Shown: positions 41,342-55,817, numbered from the stretch's first letter. The stretch: DNA of 64,000 bases from DAITMV01 sp046318595 (GCA_046318595.1 JBKCTV010000004.1:62001-126000); one strand, 5' to 3'. Numbers and translations are program-made. Notes: generated from the letters alone by a model not told the origin.

Positions 41342-42559
41342 ATGGTCGCTGTAATCACTCCCCCAAAAACCGAAAAAACCTTTGCCTGGCAGGGTAAAAC
41401 ATCCTCGGGACAAGTCAAAAGCGGCGAAATCCGCGCGCGGTCCGATAAACACGCAGTGCTCTTGCTGCGCCGCCAAGGCGTGCTCGCCAATAAAATACGC
41501 ACCGCCAGCACACCGAAAATCCTGCGCATCCCGGAAAAAGAGATTGTCTTGATCGTCCGGCAGTTGGCAACGATGCTGAAGTCGGGCGTGCCATTGGCGC
41601 AGTCTTTCGAATTGATGATCCGCAGCCAGACAAAAAAACCGAATAAGCAGTTACTAACAGAAATCAAAAGCGACATCGAAGTTGGCAATTCGCTGAGTAG
41701 CGCATTGAAAAAACACCCTCGTCAATTCGACCGTCTTTTTTGCGGCGTTCTCGAAGCGGGCGAGCAGGCGGGCATGATGGACGACATGATCGATAGGCTC
41801 GCCACCTATCGCGAAAAAATGCTGCGGCTGAAAGCGCGCATCAAAAGCGCGCTGACCTATCCGACCGCCGTCATCGCGGTCGCTTTGCTGGTCATGAGCA
41901 TCATCCTGATCAAGGTGATTCCGGTCTTCAAAAAAGTGTTCGCTGACTTCAACGCCCAACTGCCGGGACCGACCCTGATCGTCATGGCCATTTCGGATTT
42001 CATGGTAGCTTACTGGTATTGGATTTTCGGGGCATTGGCTGCAGGCATCTACTTTTTTGTACAGGCCATACGCCGCTCGCCCGCTTTTCGCGCCAAAATG
42101 GACCGTCTGCTGCTCAGAATTCCTATCTTCGGATCAATCATTCGCAAAGCCATCATCGCCCGCTGGTGCCGGACTTTTTGCACCTTGTTCGCCGCCGGCG
42201 TGCCGATGGTCGAGGGGCTCGACTCGATCGCGATCGTCGCCAACAACGACGAGTATTATCAAGCCACCAAGCGCATCCAGTCAGATGTCGCGGTCGGTAT
42301 GCGTCTGTCCACCAGCATGGACAACACCAAGGTCTTTCCGGCATTGGCGGTTCAAATGGTGAACATTGGCGAAGAATCCGGTGCGTTGGATGCAATGCTC
42401 GATAAAGTAGCGACCCAGCTCGAAGAAGAAGTTGACGATGCGGTCAACAACCTCTCCACCCTCATAGAACCGTTCATCATGGTTTTCATGGGAGTAGTCA
42501 TCGGCGGTCTGATCATCTCGATGTATCTGCCGATCTTCAATCTGGGGTCAGTCGTATGA
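41342..42559 (+). CDS. pilC: Type IV pilus inner-membrane platform protein PilC
   Basis: 405 residues with two GspF repeats and about three membrane helices (about 170-210, 220-245 and 370-400). Conserved text includes FAWQGKTSSGQVKSGEIRAR at the start, LVRQLATMLKSGVPL-type sequence (IVRQLATMLKSGVPLAQSFE) and the repeat FCTLFAAGVPMVEGLDSIA, ending MVFMGVVIGGLIISMYLPIF. PilC organises the pilus base. The stop overlaps the pilD start by four bases. Confidence 0.95.
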   Translation: MVAVITPPKTEKTFAWQGKTSSGQVKSGEIRARSDKHAVLLLRRQGVLANKIRTASTPKILRIPEKEIVLIVRQLATMLKSGVPLAQSFELMIRSQTKKPNKQLLTEIKSDIEVGNSLSSALKKHPRQFDRLFCGVLEAGEQAGMMDDMIDRLATYREKMLRLKARIKSALTYPTAVIAVALLVMSIILIKVIPVFKKVFADFNAQLPGPTLIVMAISDFMVAYWYWIFGALAAGIYFFVQAIRRSPAFRAKMDRLLLRIPIFGSIIRKAIIARWCRTFCTLFAAGVPMVEGLDSIAIVANNDEYYQATKRIQSDVAVGMRLSTSMDNTKVFPALAVQMVNIGEESGALDAMLDKVATQLEEEVDDAVNNLSTLIEPFIMVFMGVVIGGLIISMYLPIFNLGSVV

Positions 42560-43443
42560 CGAACGACGTCTGGTCGTTGCTGACCGAAAACTGGATTGCC
42601 GCCAGCATGCTGTTCGGTCTGCTGACCGGCTCGTTTTTGAATGTCGTCGTCGCGCGGATGCCAAGCATGCTTAAATCGGCCTGGGAGCGGGATATCGCCG
42701 ATTACCAGCGAGACGTTGGAGCAGCGGCGATGGTCAGCCAACCAGAGGCGCCCTCGGCCCCACGCTTTAACCTGGTCACGCCGCGTTCGCGCTGCCCGCA
42801 CTGTCAACACGCGATTTCCGGCTGGCAAAATATTCCGCTGCTCAGTTACCTGTGGCTCCGGGGCCGGTGCGCGCATTGCCACGCGCCTATTTCGTGGCGT
42901 TATCCCTCGACCGAGCTACTAACCGCCGTGCTGTTCGGCTTGGTCGCCTGGCGACTGCCGGCACCGCTGCTCGGCCTGGCTCATATGAGCCTGGTGGCGG
43001 GGCTCGTGGCCCTGGCGTTGATCGACCTCGACACGTATCTGCTCCCCGACGACATCACCTTGCCCTGGTTGTGGCTGGGGCTCCTGGTCAACGCCACGAT
43101 CGGCGTCGTGCCGCTACACGAGGCGGTATGGGGTGCAGCCATCGGCTACATGAGCCTCTGGACGGTCTATCAGGTTTTCAAACTGCTGACCGGTAAAGAA
43201 GGCATCGGGTATGGCGACTTCAAACTACTGGCGCTGCTGGGCGCCTGGTTCGGCTGGGCCAGTCTGCCGGCGATCATCCTACTGGCGTCTGCCTCGGGCG
43301 CCGTCATTGGCCTGCTATCGCTCAAACTGCGCGGTAAAACGAAAGACCACCCGATTCCTTTCGGTCCTTTTTTAGTGCTGGGCGGCATATCCTGGCTGCT
43401 GGACATGCCCGCGCGCGATTGGCTGGATAAACTATTCGCATGA
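42556..43443 (+). CDS. pilD: Prepilin leader peptidase / N-methyltransferase PilD
   Basis: 295 residues with about eight hydrophobic segments. The zinc-finger-like cytoplasmic domain has CPHCQ and CAHCH pairs with ISWRYPSTE between the cysteines and the membrane part. The aspartyl protease residues lie in VALALIDLDTYLLPDD and GIGYGDFKLLALLGAW. It cleaves and methylates type IV prepilins. ATGA overlaps on both sides (pilC and coaE). Confidence 0.95.
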   Translation: MTNDVWSLLTENWIAASMLFGLLTGSFLNVVVARMPSMLKSAWERDIADYQRDVGAAAMVSQPEAPSAPRFNLVTPRSRCPHCQHAISGWQNIPLLSYLWLRGRCAHCHAPISWRYPSTELLTAVLFGLVAWRLPAPLLGLAHMSLVAGLVALALIDLDTYLLPDDITLPWLWLGLLVNATIGVVPLHEAVWGAAIGYMSLWTVYQVFKLLTGKEGIGYGDFKLLALLGAWFGWASLPAIILLASASGAVIGLLSLKLRGKTKDHPIPFGPFLVLGGISWLLDMPARDWLDKLFA

Positions 43444-44105
43444 GCGAGCATTCCAAGTCACCGAAGCCTTATGTCATCGGCTTGACCGGCGGCATCGGCA
43501 GTGGCAAGAGCCTGGTCGCCGGGCATTTCGTCGAGCTGGGGGTAGCGATCATCGACACCGACGAGCTCGCCCATGCGCTGACTCGCCCAGGTGCCGCCGC
43601 GATGCCGGCGATTCGCGCCGCGTTTGGCGAATCGTTTTTAGAAACGGACGGCGCGCTCGACCGGACCGCCATGCGGCGACATGTTTTTCAAGACCCGGCC
43701 GCCCGCTTGGTCCTCGAAAATATACTTCACCCGCTGATTTTTGCAGGAGCGCAAGCCGCGCTGGCCCTGGCTTCGACGCCTTATGTCCTGCTGGCCGTGC
43801 CGCTGCTGGCCAAGCATCATGCGCAGTGGCAACCAATAATCGATAGGGTGCTGCTGGTCGATTGCAGCTCAGAAACGCAAATCCGGCGTTTGACGACGTG
43901 CAGGGGCTTGAGCGTCGCAGAGGCAAAACAAATCCTCGCAGCGCAGACGTCGCGCGCCGCCCGGCAAAGAATTGCACACGACACGATCGAAAACGATAGC
44001 GATGTGCCCTCCGCCCGGATCGGGCTCAGGCAGGCGGTCGAGGCATTGCACTGCAGCTACCTGCAACTGGCCGGAAGCGTGCATTTGCATCGTCGCACCG
44101 ACTGA
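43440..44105 (+). CDS. coaE: Dephospho-CoA kinase
   Basis: 221 residues. The P-loop is VIGLTGGIGSGKSLVAGHF, followed by IIDTDELAH and the lid region EILHPLIF-type text (NILHPLIFAGAQ). VDCSSETQIRRL is typical near the C-terminus. It phosphorylates dephospho-CoA, the last step of CoA synthesis. Coupled to pilD by ATGA and followed by zapD after 44 bases. Confidence 0.95.
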   Translation: MSEHSKSPKPYVIGLTGGIGSGKSLVAGHFVELGVAIIDTDELAHALTRPGAAAMPAIRAAFGESFLETDGALDRTAMRRHVFQDPAARLVLENILHPLIFAGAQAALALASTPYVLLAVPLLAKHHAQWQPIIDRVLLVDCSSETQIRRLTTCRGLSVAEAKQILAAQTSRAARQRIAHDTIENDSDVPSARIGLRQAVEALHCSYLQLAGSVHLHRRTD

Positions 44106-44149
44106 GCCACAATCAACACCATTCTTTTTATAACGGTTGATCGACGACT

Positions 44150-44933
44150 GTGTCCTTGTCCCCCGATACCGCCGCGCCCACCGCCACTTGGCTGACCTAC
44201 GAGTTTCCGTTTACGGAGCGGACGCGCATCCTGTTGCGGCTGGAAGACTTGTTCGAAAAATTCGATTTTTTCCTTGCCCAAACGCATGCCTTCCACCACC
44301 ATGCAGCGCTCATGATTATGTTCGAGATCATGGATGTCGGCGCGCGCGCCGACATGAAGAGCGAGCTCATGCAGGAAATGGAAAAACAGCGGCAGCTGCT
44401 GATGGGCTTCAGCGACCATGCAGACATCGACACCACGCGCCTGGCCGGTTTATTGAATGAGCTGGAACAAGGCATCGCGGGTTTGAATGCGATCAATGGT
44501 CGGCTGGGCCAGCATTTACGCGAAAACGACTGGTTGATGTCGATCCGCAGCCGCAGCAGCATCCCAGGGGGAGTGTGTGAGTTCGATCTGCCGGGCTACC
44601 ACGCATGGCTGCAGCAGAGCGACGAGCTGCGGCGCGTCGACCTGATGCGCTGGGCGGCCCCGATGATGCCGTCGATTTTCGCCATTCGTCTGGTCCTGCG
44701 GCTGCTGCGGGAACGCAGCGGCGAACCCGTCGCCGCCACAGCGTCCAAAGGCAGCTTCACCCAGCCGATGAATGGCAAAAACTGCCTGCTTCTCCAAGTC
44801 CGGGTGCCTGCCAGCGTGGCCGCCATCCCGGAGTTTAGCGCCAATAAATACATGCTTTGGGTGCGTTTCAATCAACCGACGAGCGGCAACGAATCACGCA
44901 ACCGCCCTTTCGAAGGCGACCTGCCGTTCGAAT

Positions 44934-44953
<20 letters not shown>
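44150..44953 (+). CDS. zapD: Cell division protein ZapD
   Basis: 267 residues from a GTG at 44150. The family marks are TWLTYEFPFTERTRILLRLE at the N-terminus and FDLPGYHAWLQQSDELRRVD in the beta domain. ZapD bundles FtsZ filaments at midcell. It is convergent with gltB, and the two coding ends overlap by 20 bases. The zinc-finger gene yacG, which often follows zapD, is not present. Confidence 0.94.
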
Positions 44954-49670
<4,717 letters not shown>

Positions 49671-49966
49671 GCAGAGACCTAACTTAGGATGAATAGTCCA
49701 GGCTCAATGTACTGCACTACTACAAGCATGCCAAGGGGCAGGAAGGATTGGACCGGTTGCAAGACGTTTTCGCCAAAAAGAACCCACCAGGCACTCAACG
49801 TAACTGAGCGCTCGACACCGAAAATCCGCGAGATTGTAACGATGGGGTTTCGCAACTGGCCCGATTGCCTGAGTATAATCGCACGGCTGCAAAGCGACGC
49901 TTGCAGCGCCTGGCGCCTGTTTTGGCATAAACATTGTTGGCACTGCATTTATAGGTTGAAATTCAC
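49671..49966. other. Divergent intergenic region between gltB and the PEPC homologue
   Basis: The 296 bases hold the upstream regions of both genes. A short open plus-strand stretch (49703-49807) reads LNVLHYYKHAKGQEGLDRLQ and ends at TGA; it has no start and an upstream TAG, so it may be a fragment of a lost gene, family unknown. A -10-like TATAAT lies at 49874-49879. Confidence 0.5.
49848..49879 (+). promoter_or_regulatory. Candidate promoter of the PEPC homologue
   Basis: TATAAT at 49874-49879 is a perfect -10 hexamer. The best -35 is poor (TTTCGC at 49848-49853, 20-base spacer). The leader to the ATG at 49967 would be about 80 bases. Confidence 0.4.
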
Positions 49967-52768
49967 ATGACTTTAGCGACAACAGTAAGCTCCCCCCCGA
50001 CACGATTGCAACCAGCTAATCTTGAGCATGCGGAGGATCCGCTGCCGCCAAAGAAACCCCGGCCCGGCCGCGTTTTGCCGCCTGAGAGCCGCAAAGCGCT
50101 GACCCACAATCAATTGACGAATCTGTTTTTGGATCATCTCGATTTACAGCGCATACCCATTCAACCGGAAATCAGCAATCTGTTGCTTGAAGGCAAGCAG
50201 CCAATCGAGACCAGAATCAGCGCCGTGCGGAAGCACGTTAACGGTTTAGATTCAGCCGATAAACCCAAATTCATCGAACATACCAGTCGCTATATCGATG
50301 TCATTTTACTGGTCGGCAATGAAATAGAGGCGCGCACCAAGATCGCGAAGGATAAACCTCAAAACGAATTTACGCTCAGTGCCGAGCGTTTATTACAAAA
50401 ATCAGAAGAGCAAGGACAGAAGCCACATGAACTTTTCGAGCAGATCACGAACAACGCTCTAATCGCGACGGCCCATCCGACAAATCTGCACAAACCCGGC
50501 CTGATGGAGGCGGTCACCGATGCCGTGGACTTGTTGTTAGGATGCGATTCCGTGTCGGCGACCAATCCCGCCATCAAGGAGGCGCTAGAGCGCGTTTGGC
50601 AGGAAACAGGCGTCAGGAAACAGGCGCCCACGGTGGAGGAAGAAAACCGGGGGATCGCCCCGTCCGCCGATGCATTGCAGCGCGCCGCGCGCCGCGTCGA
50701 CAAGGCTTTGGACCATATTTTGGGCACAACCTCCAGTCAACCGATCATCCAGATAGGAAGCTGGATCGCGGGGGATCGTGACGGTAACAACAACGTGACT
50801 GCCGAACAAATCCGCAAGGTCATGGCGCACAACTCGGCGGAAATCATGGACCGGTACATCGACCGTAAATTCGGCGAGGGGTCACGCCTGCTCATACAAC
50901 TGCAGCAGTACCCCCAAACGCAGGAAATTACACGCCGGATCACCGACAAGCTGCGCGCGACCAAACAAAATATCCAAAACCGGCTGTCGGTCTCGCACAC
51001 CGACGAACCCGCGGGGAATGCATACGCCAGCCCGGAAGAATGCATCTCCGATCTGACCGAGCTGATCAATAGCCTGCCGACCGGGCAGGACACGGTTGTT
51101 ACTACTGACAAAATCAAACGACTGATCCGCGAAGTGAATGGGCGCGGTTTTCATGGTATGCCCATCGACGTTCGGCAAAACAGCGCAATCCATCATGAGG
51201 TTTTACTCGACCTGCTCGGGCAGGCTGGCGAGGACGCAACAGCATACGAAAAGCTCTCGGAAAGCGCTAAAGCCGAATTTTTACAGACTCTGTTCGAACG
51301 CGAAGGCTGTTTGTTCGAGGCAAACGACCGCACTTACTCGGAGAAAACCACCAGGGAGTTGGACATACTGCGCTGCATCGCCGAGAACATGAAGCTGTTC
51401 GGCCAGGAAGCCGTTCCCTGTTACATCATCGCCAATACCGAGCAGGTCAGTCATTTGCTGGAAGCTCTGCTGTTGTTGAAAGAAGTGGGCCTGGCCAGTA
51501 AAAACCATCTGGACCTCGACATCGTTCCGCTGGTCGAAACCGCACCGGACCTGCGGAACATCGGCGATATCGTCAAAGGCGCGCTGCAAACCCCGACCCT
51601 GGCCGGTTTAGTGAGAAACCACCGAAAAAACCAATCCATGGTGATGCTGGGTTATTCCGACAGCAACCGGCTGGACGGTCCGATCGCCTCGAACTGGGAA
51701 TTGTACAAAGCGGCCGAAGAACTGCAGAAAGTCGCTCGGGATACCGGCGTCGATATTCTGCCCTTTCATGGACGCGGCGGCACCGAAGCACGCGGTTCGG
51801 GCGCGCACGACGCGGGAGGATTGTCCAACTACGCCCAGGAAATCGGCATGCACCCCCCCGGTTTCGCCGCTCCAGGTGCGCGGCAAACAGAGCAAGGCGA
51901 GGAACTCACTAACAAAGGCGGCAATCCCGTGCGCGCCGAACACACGGCATACAAGATGGCCTCGGCTGTGTTCGACGGTATATCGGCGGCAGACGGACAG
52001 CAAACCCCAATACCGGCGACGTTTAGAAATGTCATGAACTTTTTGACAGAAAAATCGACTGCCGTTTATAGGGATTTTATGAGTTCGCCCCACCTCGCTG
52101 CCTACTGTACGCAGAGCACGCCAATCCTGTTCAATAGCAAGATGAAGGCTAGCAGCCGCCCCGGTAAACGGCCCGACCCTTCAAGCGCCCCGAAGCCTTT
52201 CATCGATCAATACCGTGCCATTCCATTAGTGGCAGCCTGGTATCAAAGCAGGACCATGCTGCCGGCTTATTTTGGCGCCGGTTCCGCGCTGAAATCTTTT
52301 TTATCGGCCGACGAGACCGCTAACATACCCCAAGACAAACGGCTGAGCACCCTGCAAGAAATGTATAGCAAGTGGCCGTTTTTCAAGGGTCTGATCGACA
52401 GAACCGATTCGGCATTGAGAAAAGCCGACATGGCCGTGGCCGAAGAATATTCTGGCTTGGTCGAGGACGAGAAAACAGCGGCCATCGTATTCAGCCAAAT
52501 CAAAGAGGAATATTCCACAATCAAGGCTATCGTGGAGGACATCAAACGGGCCGATGGCACATCCGTGGAGGACGGTTTATCGCACAACGAGCTTCTGGAG
52601 GCGCGCCAAGCTTTGCTCGATACGGCCAATGCGCTGCAAATCGTGGCCATGGGCCTGTCGTCGATAATCCCGAAAACCGACGAACAGGCAGAGCAGCAGC
52701 ACGCTTGGGGGCAGGCGGTAGCGTGCACGATGCAGGCGGTGGCGTCGGGTATCGGTCGTTACGGATGA
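49967..52768 (+). CDS. Divergent phosphoenolpyruvate carboxylase homologue
   Basis: The 933-residue protein keeps the PEPC order: TAHPTN with the catalytic His170, GSWIAGDRDGNNNVT (264-278), PIDVRQNS (Arg403), IVPLVETAPDL (Glu524), MLGYSDSNRLDG (Asp565), HGRGGTEARGSG (Arg603, Arg609), SSRPGKRP (Arg731) and YRAIPLVAAW (Arg750). Differences from canonical enzymes are clear: TAHPTE becomes TAHPTN; the SAK of YSDSAKDAG becomes SNR, putting Arg568 where E. coli has Lys546; the second glycine loop is ARGSG; the FSQFLNLANIAEQ-type helix is missing; the C-terminus ends GIGRYG rather than RNTG; and a Pro-rich N-terminal extension of about 35 residues is present. It may still carboxylate PEP to oxaloacetate, but altered regulation or a new role is possible. 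Symbol withheld for that reason. Confidence 0.8.
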   Translation: MTLATTVSSPPTRLQPANLEHAEDPLPPKKPRPGRVLPPESRKALTHNQLTNLFLDHLDLQRIPIQPEISNLLLEGKQPIETRISAVRKHVNGLDSADKPKFIEHTSRYIDVILLVGNEIEARTKIAKDKPQNEFTLSAERLLQKSEEQGQKPHELFEQITNNALIATAHPTNLHKPGLMEAVTDAVDLLLGCDSVSATNPAIKEALERVWQETGVRKQAPTVEEENRGIAPSADALQRAARRVDKALDHILGTTSSQPIIQIGSWIAGDRDGNNNVTAEQIRKVMAHNSAEIMDRYIDRKFGEGSRLLIQLQQYPQTQEITRRITDKLRATKQNIQNRLSVSHTDEPAGNAYASPEECISDLTELINSLPTGQDTVVTTDKIKRLIREVNGRGFHGMPIDVRQNSAIHHEVLLDLLGQAGEDATAYEKLSESAKAEFLQTLFEREGCLFEANDRTYSEKTTRELDILRCIAENMKLFGQEAVPCYIIANTEQVSHLLEALLLLKEVGLASKNHLDLDIVPLVETAPDLRNIGDIVKGALQTPTLAGLVRNHRKNQSMVMLGYSDSNRLDGPIASNWELYKAAEELQKVARDTGVDILPFHGRGGTEARGSGAHDAGGLSNYAQEIGMHPPGFAAPGARQTEQGEELTNKGGNPVRAEHTAYKMASAVFDGISAADGQQTPIPATFRNVMNFLTEKSTAVYRDFMSSPHLAAYCTQSTPILFNSKMKASSRPGKRPDPSSAPKPFIDQYRAIPLVAAWYQSRTMLPAYFGAGSALKSFLSADETANIPQDKRLSTLQEMYSKWPFFKGLIDRTDSALRKADMAVAEEYSGLVEDEKTAAIVFSQIKEEYSTIKAIVEDIKRADGTSVEDGLSHNELLEARQALLDTANALQIVAMGLSSIIPKTDEQAEQQHAWGQAVACTMQAVASGIGRYG

Positions 52769-52799
52769 CGGGTAAACTGGGATGGGGGCCAAATCACAC

Positions 52800-53552
52800 T
52801 TAAAACCGGTACCCCATTCCGACCGACAGCACAGGATAGTATTTCCATGAATCGACCATGTCCCGTGCCTTGTCGGCCTCCCGCGCCGCATCCTGCTGAG
52901 CCTGCGCGCAAAGCAACGGATTGGCTTGCAAGTTCGGGCCACAGGTGACGTCCAGTTTGGCCCGAGCAGAACCCATGAACATGACACCTGCATCGCCGAT
53001 CAAGGAAAAATCGCCATTCGACTGATGGTAACCCAGGCCGACATAAGGCACCGAAGACCTGAACCGCAGGCTACCGTCGAGCGAACCGATATCCGTGGCG
53101 ACATACGCCCTGCCGTTCAGATTGTACTTGCCAACCGTCGGTTTTCCGGTCAGGTCGATGCGGTTACCGTTGTAATACATTCCGCCAGTCAACCTGAAGC
53201 CGGTTTCGAATGGATGCCAATCCAGCAAAATGCCGGCGGTTTGTAGCTTGACCTTAGCTTTGTAATCAACATCGCTTTGGCTGACATTTGTCGAATACGA
53301 AAAACCGTTGATATTGCCCCGCACATAAAGCCCATTTCCAATACCATACGCCAGATCGAACCCCAGCCCTGGCGTACCAGCGCGGGCCGCCACGTAACCG
53401 AGGGAGTCGCTCATTTTCAACTCCTTGCCGTTTTGTTGCGCGTTGGCCTGCGCGCAACCAAGGGCCAACATACCGATGAGCAATGTGTGCAAACCGCCCG
53501 TGACGGCATGGGAACGAAAAGCACGAAAACTCGAAAACGAATCGATTGCCAT
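52800..53552 (-). CDS. Small outer-membrane beta-barrel protein
   Basis: 250 residues with an N-terminal signal peptide (hydrophobic core LHTLLIGMLALGCAQANA, cleavage likely after ANA). The mature part alternates polar and apolar residues, with many Gly/Tyr, and ends in GMGYRF with a C-terminal Phe, the usual signal for BAM-assembled barrels. GLGFDLAYGIGNGLYVRGNI and TAGILLDWHPFETGFRLTGG are typical strand pairs of small OmpW/OprF-barrel-like proteins. It is convergent with the PEPC homologue (31-base gap) and stands alone. Function unknown. Confidence 0.75.
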   Translation of the reverse strand: MAIDSFSSFRAFRSHAVTGGLHTLLIGMLALGCAQANAQQNGKELKMSDSLGYVAARAGTPGLGFDLAYGIGNGLYVRGNINGFSYSTNVSQSDVDYKAKVKLQTAGILLDWHPFETGFRLTGGMYYNGNRIDLTGKPTVGKYNLNGRAYVATDIGSLDGSLRFRSSVPYVGLGYHQSNGDFSLIGDAGVMFMGSARAKLDVTCGPNLQANPLLCAQAQQDAAREADKARDMVDSWKYYPVLSVGMGYRF

Positions 53553-53705
53553 GAAAACCCCTTTGCAAAATGCAGTCAGAGTTTATTTAACCGCATTCAT
53601 GCTCGGGTACGCCATCCCCTGAACAAGGAACTCTCTTCAGAAAGTACTTTAAGAGACAGAAGCGAATGCAAGACAGTGCGAATACGCGCATAACGATTGC
53701 TTGCT

Positions 53706-54686
53706 TTAAACGCTGGCGCCGCCACGAATATCGCACGCATTCGCCAGAAACCATGCGTACGTGCCCTGCAAGCCCGCCTCCAGCGCAATCTGGGCTCGCC
53801 AACCAAGGCTGCTCAGGCGACTGACATCGAGCAGCTTGCGGGGCGCGCCATCAGGTTTGTCGGTATCGAAGACAATATCGCCCCGGTAACCCACCACGCT
53901 CGCCATGGTCCGCGCCAGCTCAGCGATGGTACAGTCTCGCCCAGTGCCGACATTGATGTGGCTAAGCATCGGTCGGGTATGGGCGGCGTATGCGGTGCTG
54001 TCGAGTTGCAGGACATGCAGACAGGCTTGCGCCATGTCGTCGACATGCAAAAATTCGCGCATCGGCCGACCAGTTCCCCAGACCGTCACCTGGGCCGCGC
54101 CATGCTGCGCTGCCTCGTGGAAACGCCGCATCATGGCCGGGATCACATGGCTGTTGTCAGGATGAAAATTATCGAACGGACCGTATAAATTCGTCGGCAT
54201 CACAGAGCGATAGTCACGACCATACTGTCGGTTGTAGCTTTCGCAGAGCTTGATGCCAGCGATTTTAGCAATCGCGTATGGTTCGTTGGTCGGCTCCAGA
54301 ACGCCTGTCAGCAAGGCCTCCTCGCGCATCGGCTGTTCGGCCTGCCGAGGATAAATGCAACTCGACCCGAGAAACAGCAAGCGCTGCACGCCATACCGGT
54401 GCGCCGCGTCGATGACATTCGCCTGAATCAATAAATTATCGCGGATGAAATCGGCGGGATACGTATTATTTGCATGAATTCCACCGACTCTCGCGGCAGC
54501 GAGAATGACGACGGCTGGCCGCTGGGCAGCGAAAAACACCTCAACATCCGCTTGCCGCGTCAAGTCGAGATCCGCATGCGTACACGTGAGTACATTCGTC
54601 AAGCCCCGCTGCCGCAGTTGCCTTTCGATGGCACGCCCCACCATGCCACGGTGGCCAGCGATATATACTTTCTGATCGGGCATCAT
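53706..54686 (-). CDS. fcl: GDP-L-fucose synthase
   Basis: 326 residues. GHRGMVGRAIERQL (NADP site), AAARVGGIHANNTYPADFI, LFLGSSCIYPRQAEQPMRE and EPYAIAKIAGIKLCESYN (YxxxK) define GDP-4-keto-6-deoxymannose epimerase/reductase. It acts on the Gmd product to give GDP-L-fucose. Only three bases separate it from gmd. Confidence 0.95.
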   Translation of the reverse strand: MMPDQKVYIAGHRGMVGRAIERQLRQRGLTNVLTCTHADLDLTRQADVEVFFAAQRPAVVILAAARVGGIHANNTYPADFIRDNLLIQANVIDAAHRYGVQRLLFLGSSCIYPRQAEQPMREEALLTGVLEPTNEPYAIAKIAGIKLCESYNRQYGRDYRSVMPTNLYGPFDNFHPDNSHVIPAMMRRFHEAAQHGAAQVTVWGTGRPMREFLHVDDMAQACLHVLQLDSTAYAAHTRPMLSHINVGTGRDCTIAELARTMASVVGYRGDIVFDTDKPDGAPRKLLDVSRLSSLGWRAQIALEAGLQGTYAWFLANACDIRGGASV

Positions 54687-54689
54687 TGC

Positions 54690-55817
54690 TTATTCCCGGC
54701 TGACAGCGACGCTGTAACCATGCTGCTTGAGCAGGGCATGCTGCCGGGCGGTTTGCAAGTCGAACGCAATCATTTCATGAATCATCGTCTGCAGACCCGT
54801 CTGCGGAGTCCAGCCGAGCTTGTCACGGGCCTTGGTCGGATCGCCAAGCAAAGTCTCGACTTCAGCCGGCCGAAAATAGCGCGGATCGATGGCGACGATG
54901 GTATCCCCTACGGTGACGGCAAGATTTTTCGTCGCATCGACCGCAGCGACCACACCGCGCTCGTCGACACCGGTACCCTCCCAGCGCAAAAGAATGCCCA
55001 GCTCACCAGCCGCCATTTCGATGAACTGCCGCACGCTGTACTGCACGCCGGTGGCGATCACGAAATCTTCCGGGTGATCCTGCTGGAGCATCAGCCATTG
55101 CATTTCGACATAATCCCGGGCATGCCCCCAATCGCGCAGCGCGTCCATATTGCCCATGTAAATACAGGGCTCCAGGCCAACGGCGATATTCGACAAACCG
55201 CGCGTGACCTTGCGGGTAACAAAAGTTTCACCGCGCCGCGGGCTTTCGTGGTTGAACAAAATGCCGTTGCATGCATACATCCCATAAGCCTCGCGGTAGT
55301 TGACCGTGATCCAATAAGCGTACATTTTGGCAACGGCATACGGACTGCGGGGATAAAACGGCGTGGTTTCTTTTTGTGGCGTTTCCTGCACCAGGCCGTA
55401 CAGCTCGGATGTCGAAGCCTGATAGAACCGGGTTTTTTTCTCGAGCCCCAGAAAACGGATCGCCTCGAGTAGGCGCAAGGCGCCCATGGCGTCGACATCG
55501 GCAGTGTATTCTGGGCTTTCGAAAGAGACCGCGACATGGCTTTGCGCACCCAGGTTGTAAACCTCATCGGGCTGGACCAGCGAAATGATGCGCGTCAGGT
55601 TCGAGGAGTCGGTCAAATCGCCGTAATGCAGCGTGAAACGCCGGTCTTTGGCGTACGGCGCTTCGTAGATATGATCGACCCGTTGCGTATTGAAGAGCGA
55701 GGCCCGGCGCTTGATGCCATGCACTTCGTAACCCTTGTCGAGCAACAACTCGGCGAGGTAGGAGCCATCCTGACCGGTGATACCGGTAATCAATGCGACT
55801 TTATGGGTAGAGGTCAT
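54690..55817 (-). CDS. gmd: GDP-mannose 4,6-dehydratase
   Basis: 375 residues. Motifs are ALITGITGQDGSYLAELLLD, YEVHGIKRRASLFNTQRVDH, NLGAQSHVAVSFESPEYTAD, ASTSELYGLVQETPQ (catalytic Thr/Ser-Glu) and SPYAVAKMYAYWI (YxxxK). It makes GDP-4-keto-6-deoxymannose, precursor of GDP-fucose here because fcl follows it directly. GDP-mannose would come from the manC-type gene at the right edge. Confidence 0.96.
   Translation of the reverse strand: MTSTHKVALITGITGQDGSYLAELLLDKGYEVHGIKRRASLFNTQRVDHIYEAPYAKDRRFTLHYGDLTDSSNLTRIISLVQPDEVYNLGAQSHVAVSFESPEYTADVDAMGALRLLEAIRFLGLEKKTRFYQASTSELYGLVQETPQKETTPFYPRSPYAVAKMYAYWITVNYREAYGMYACNGILFNHESPRRGETFVTRKVTRGLSNIAVGLEPCIYMGNMDALRDWGHARDYVEMQWLMLQQDHPEDFVIATGVQYSVRQFIEMAAGELGILLRWEGTGVDERGVVAAVDATKNLAVTVGDTIVAIDPRYFRPAEVETLLGDPTKARDKLGWTPQTGLQTMIHEMIAFDLQTARQHALLKQHGYSVAVSRE

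Noticed and set aside
44110..44149. Inverted repeat ATCAAC / GTTGAT between coaE and zapD
   Set aside because: Six base pairs with a loop of about 19 bases is expected by chance and has no terminator tail.
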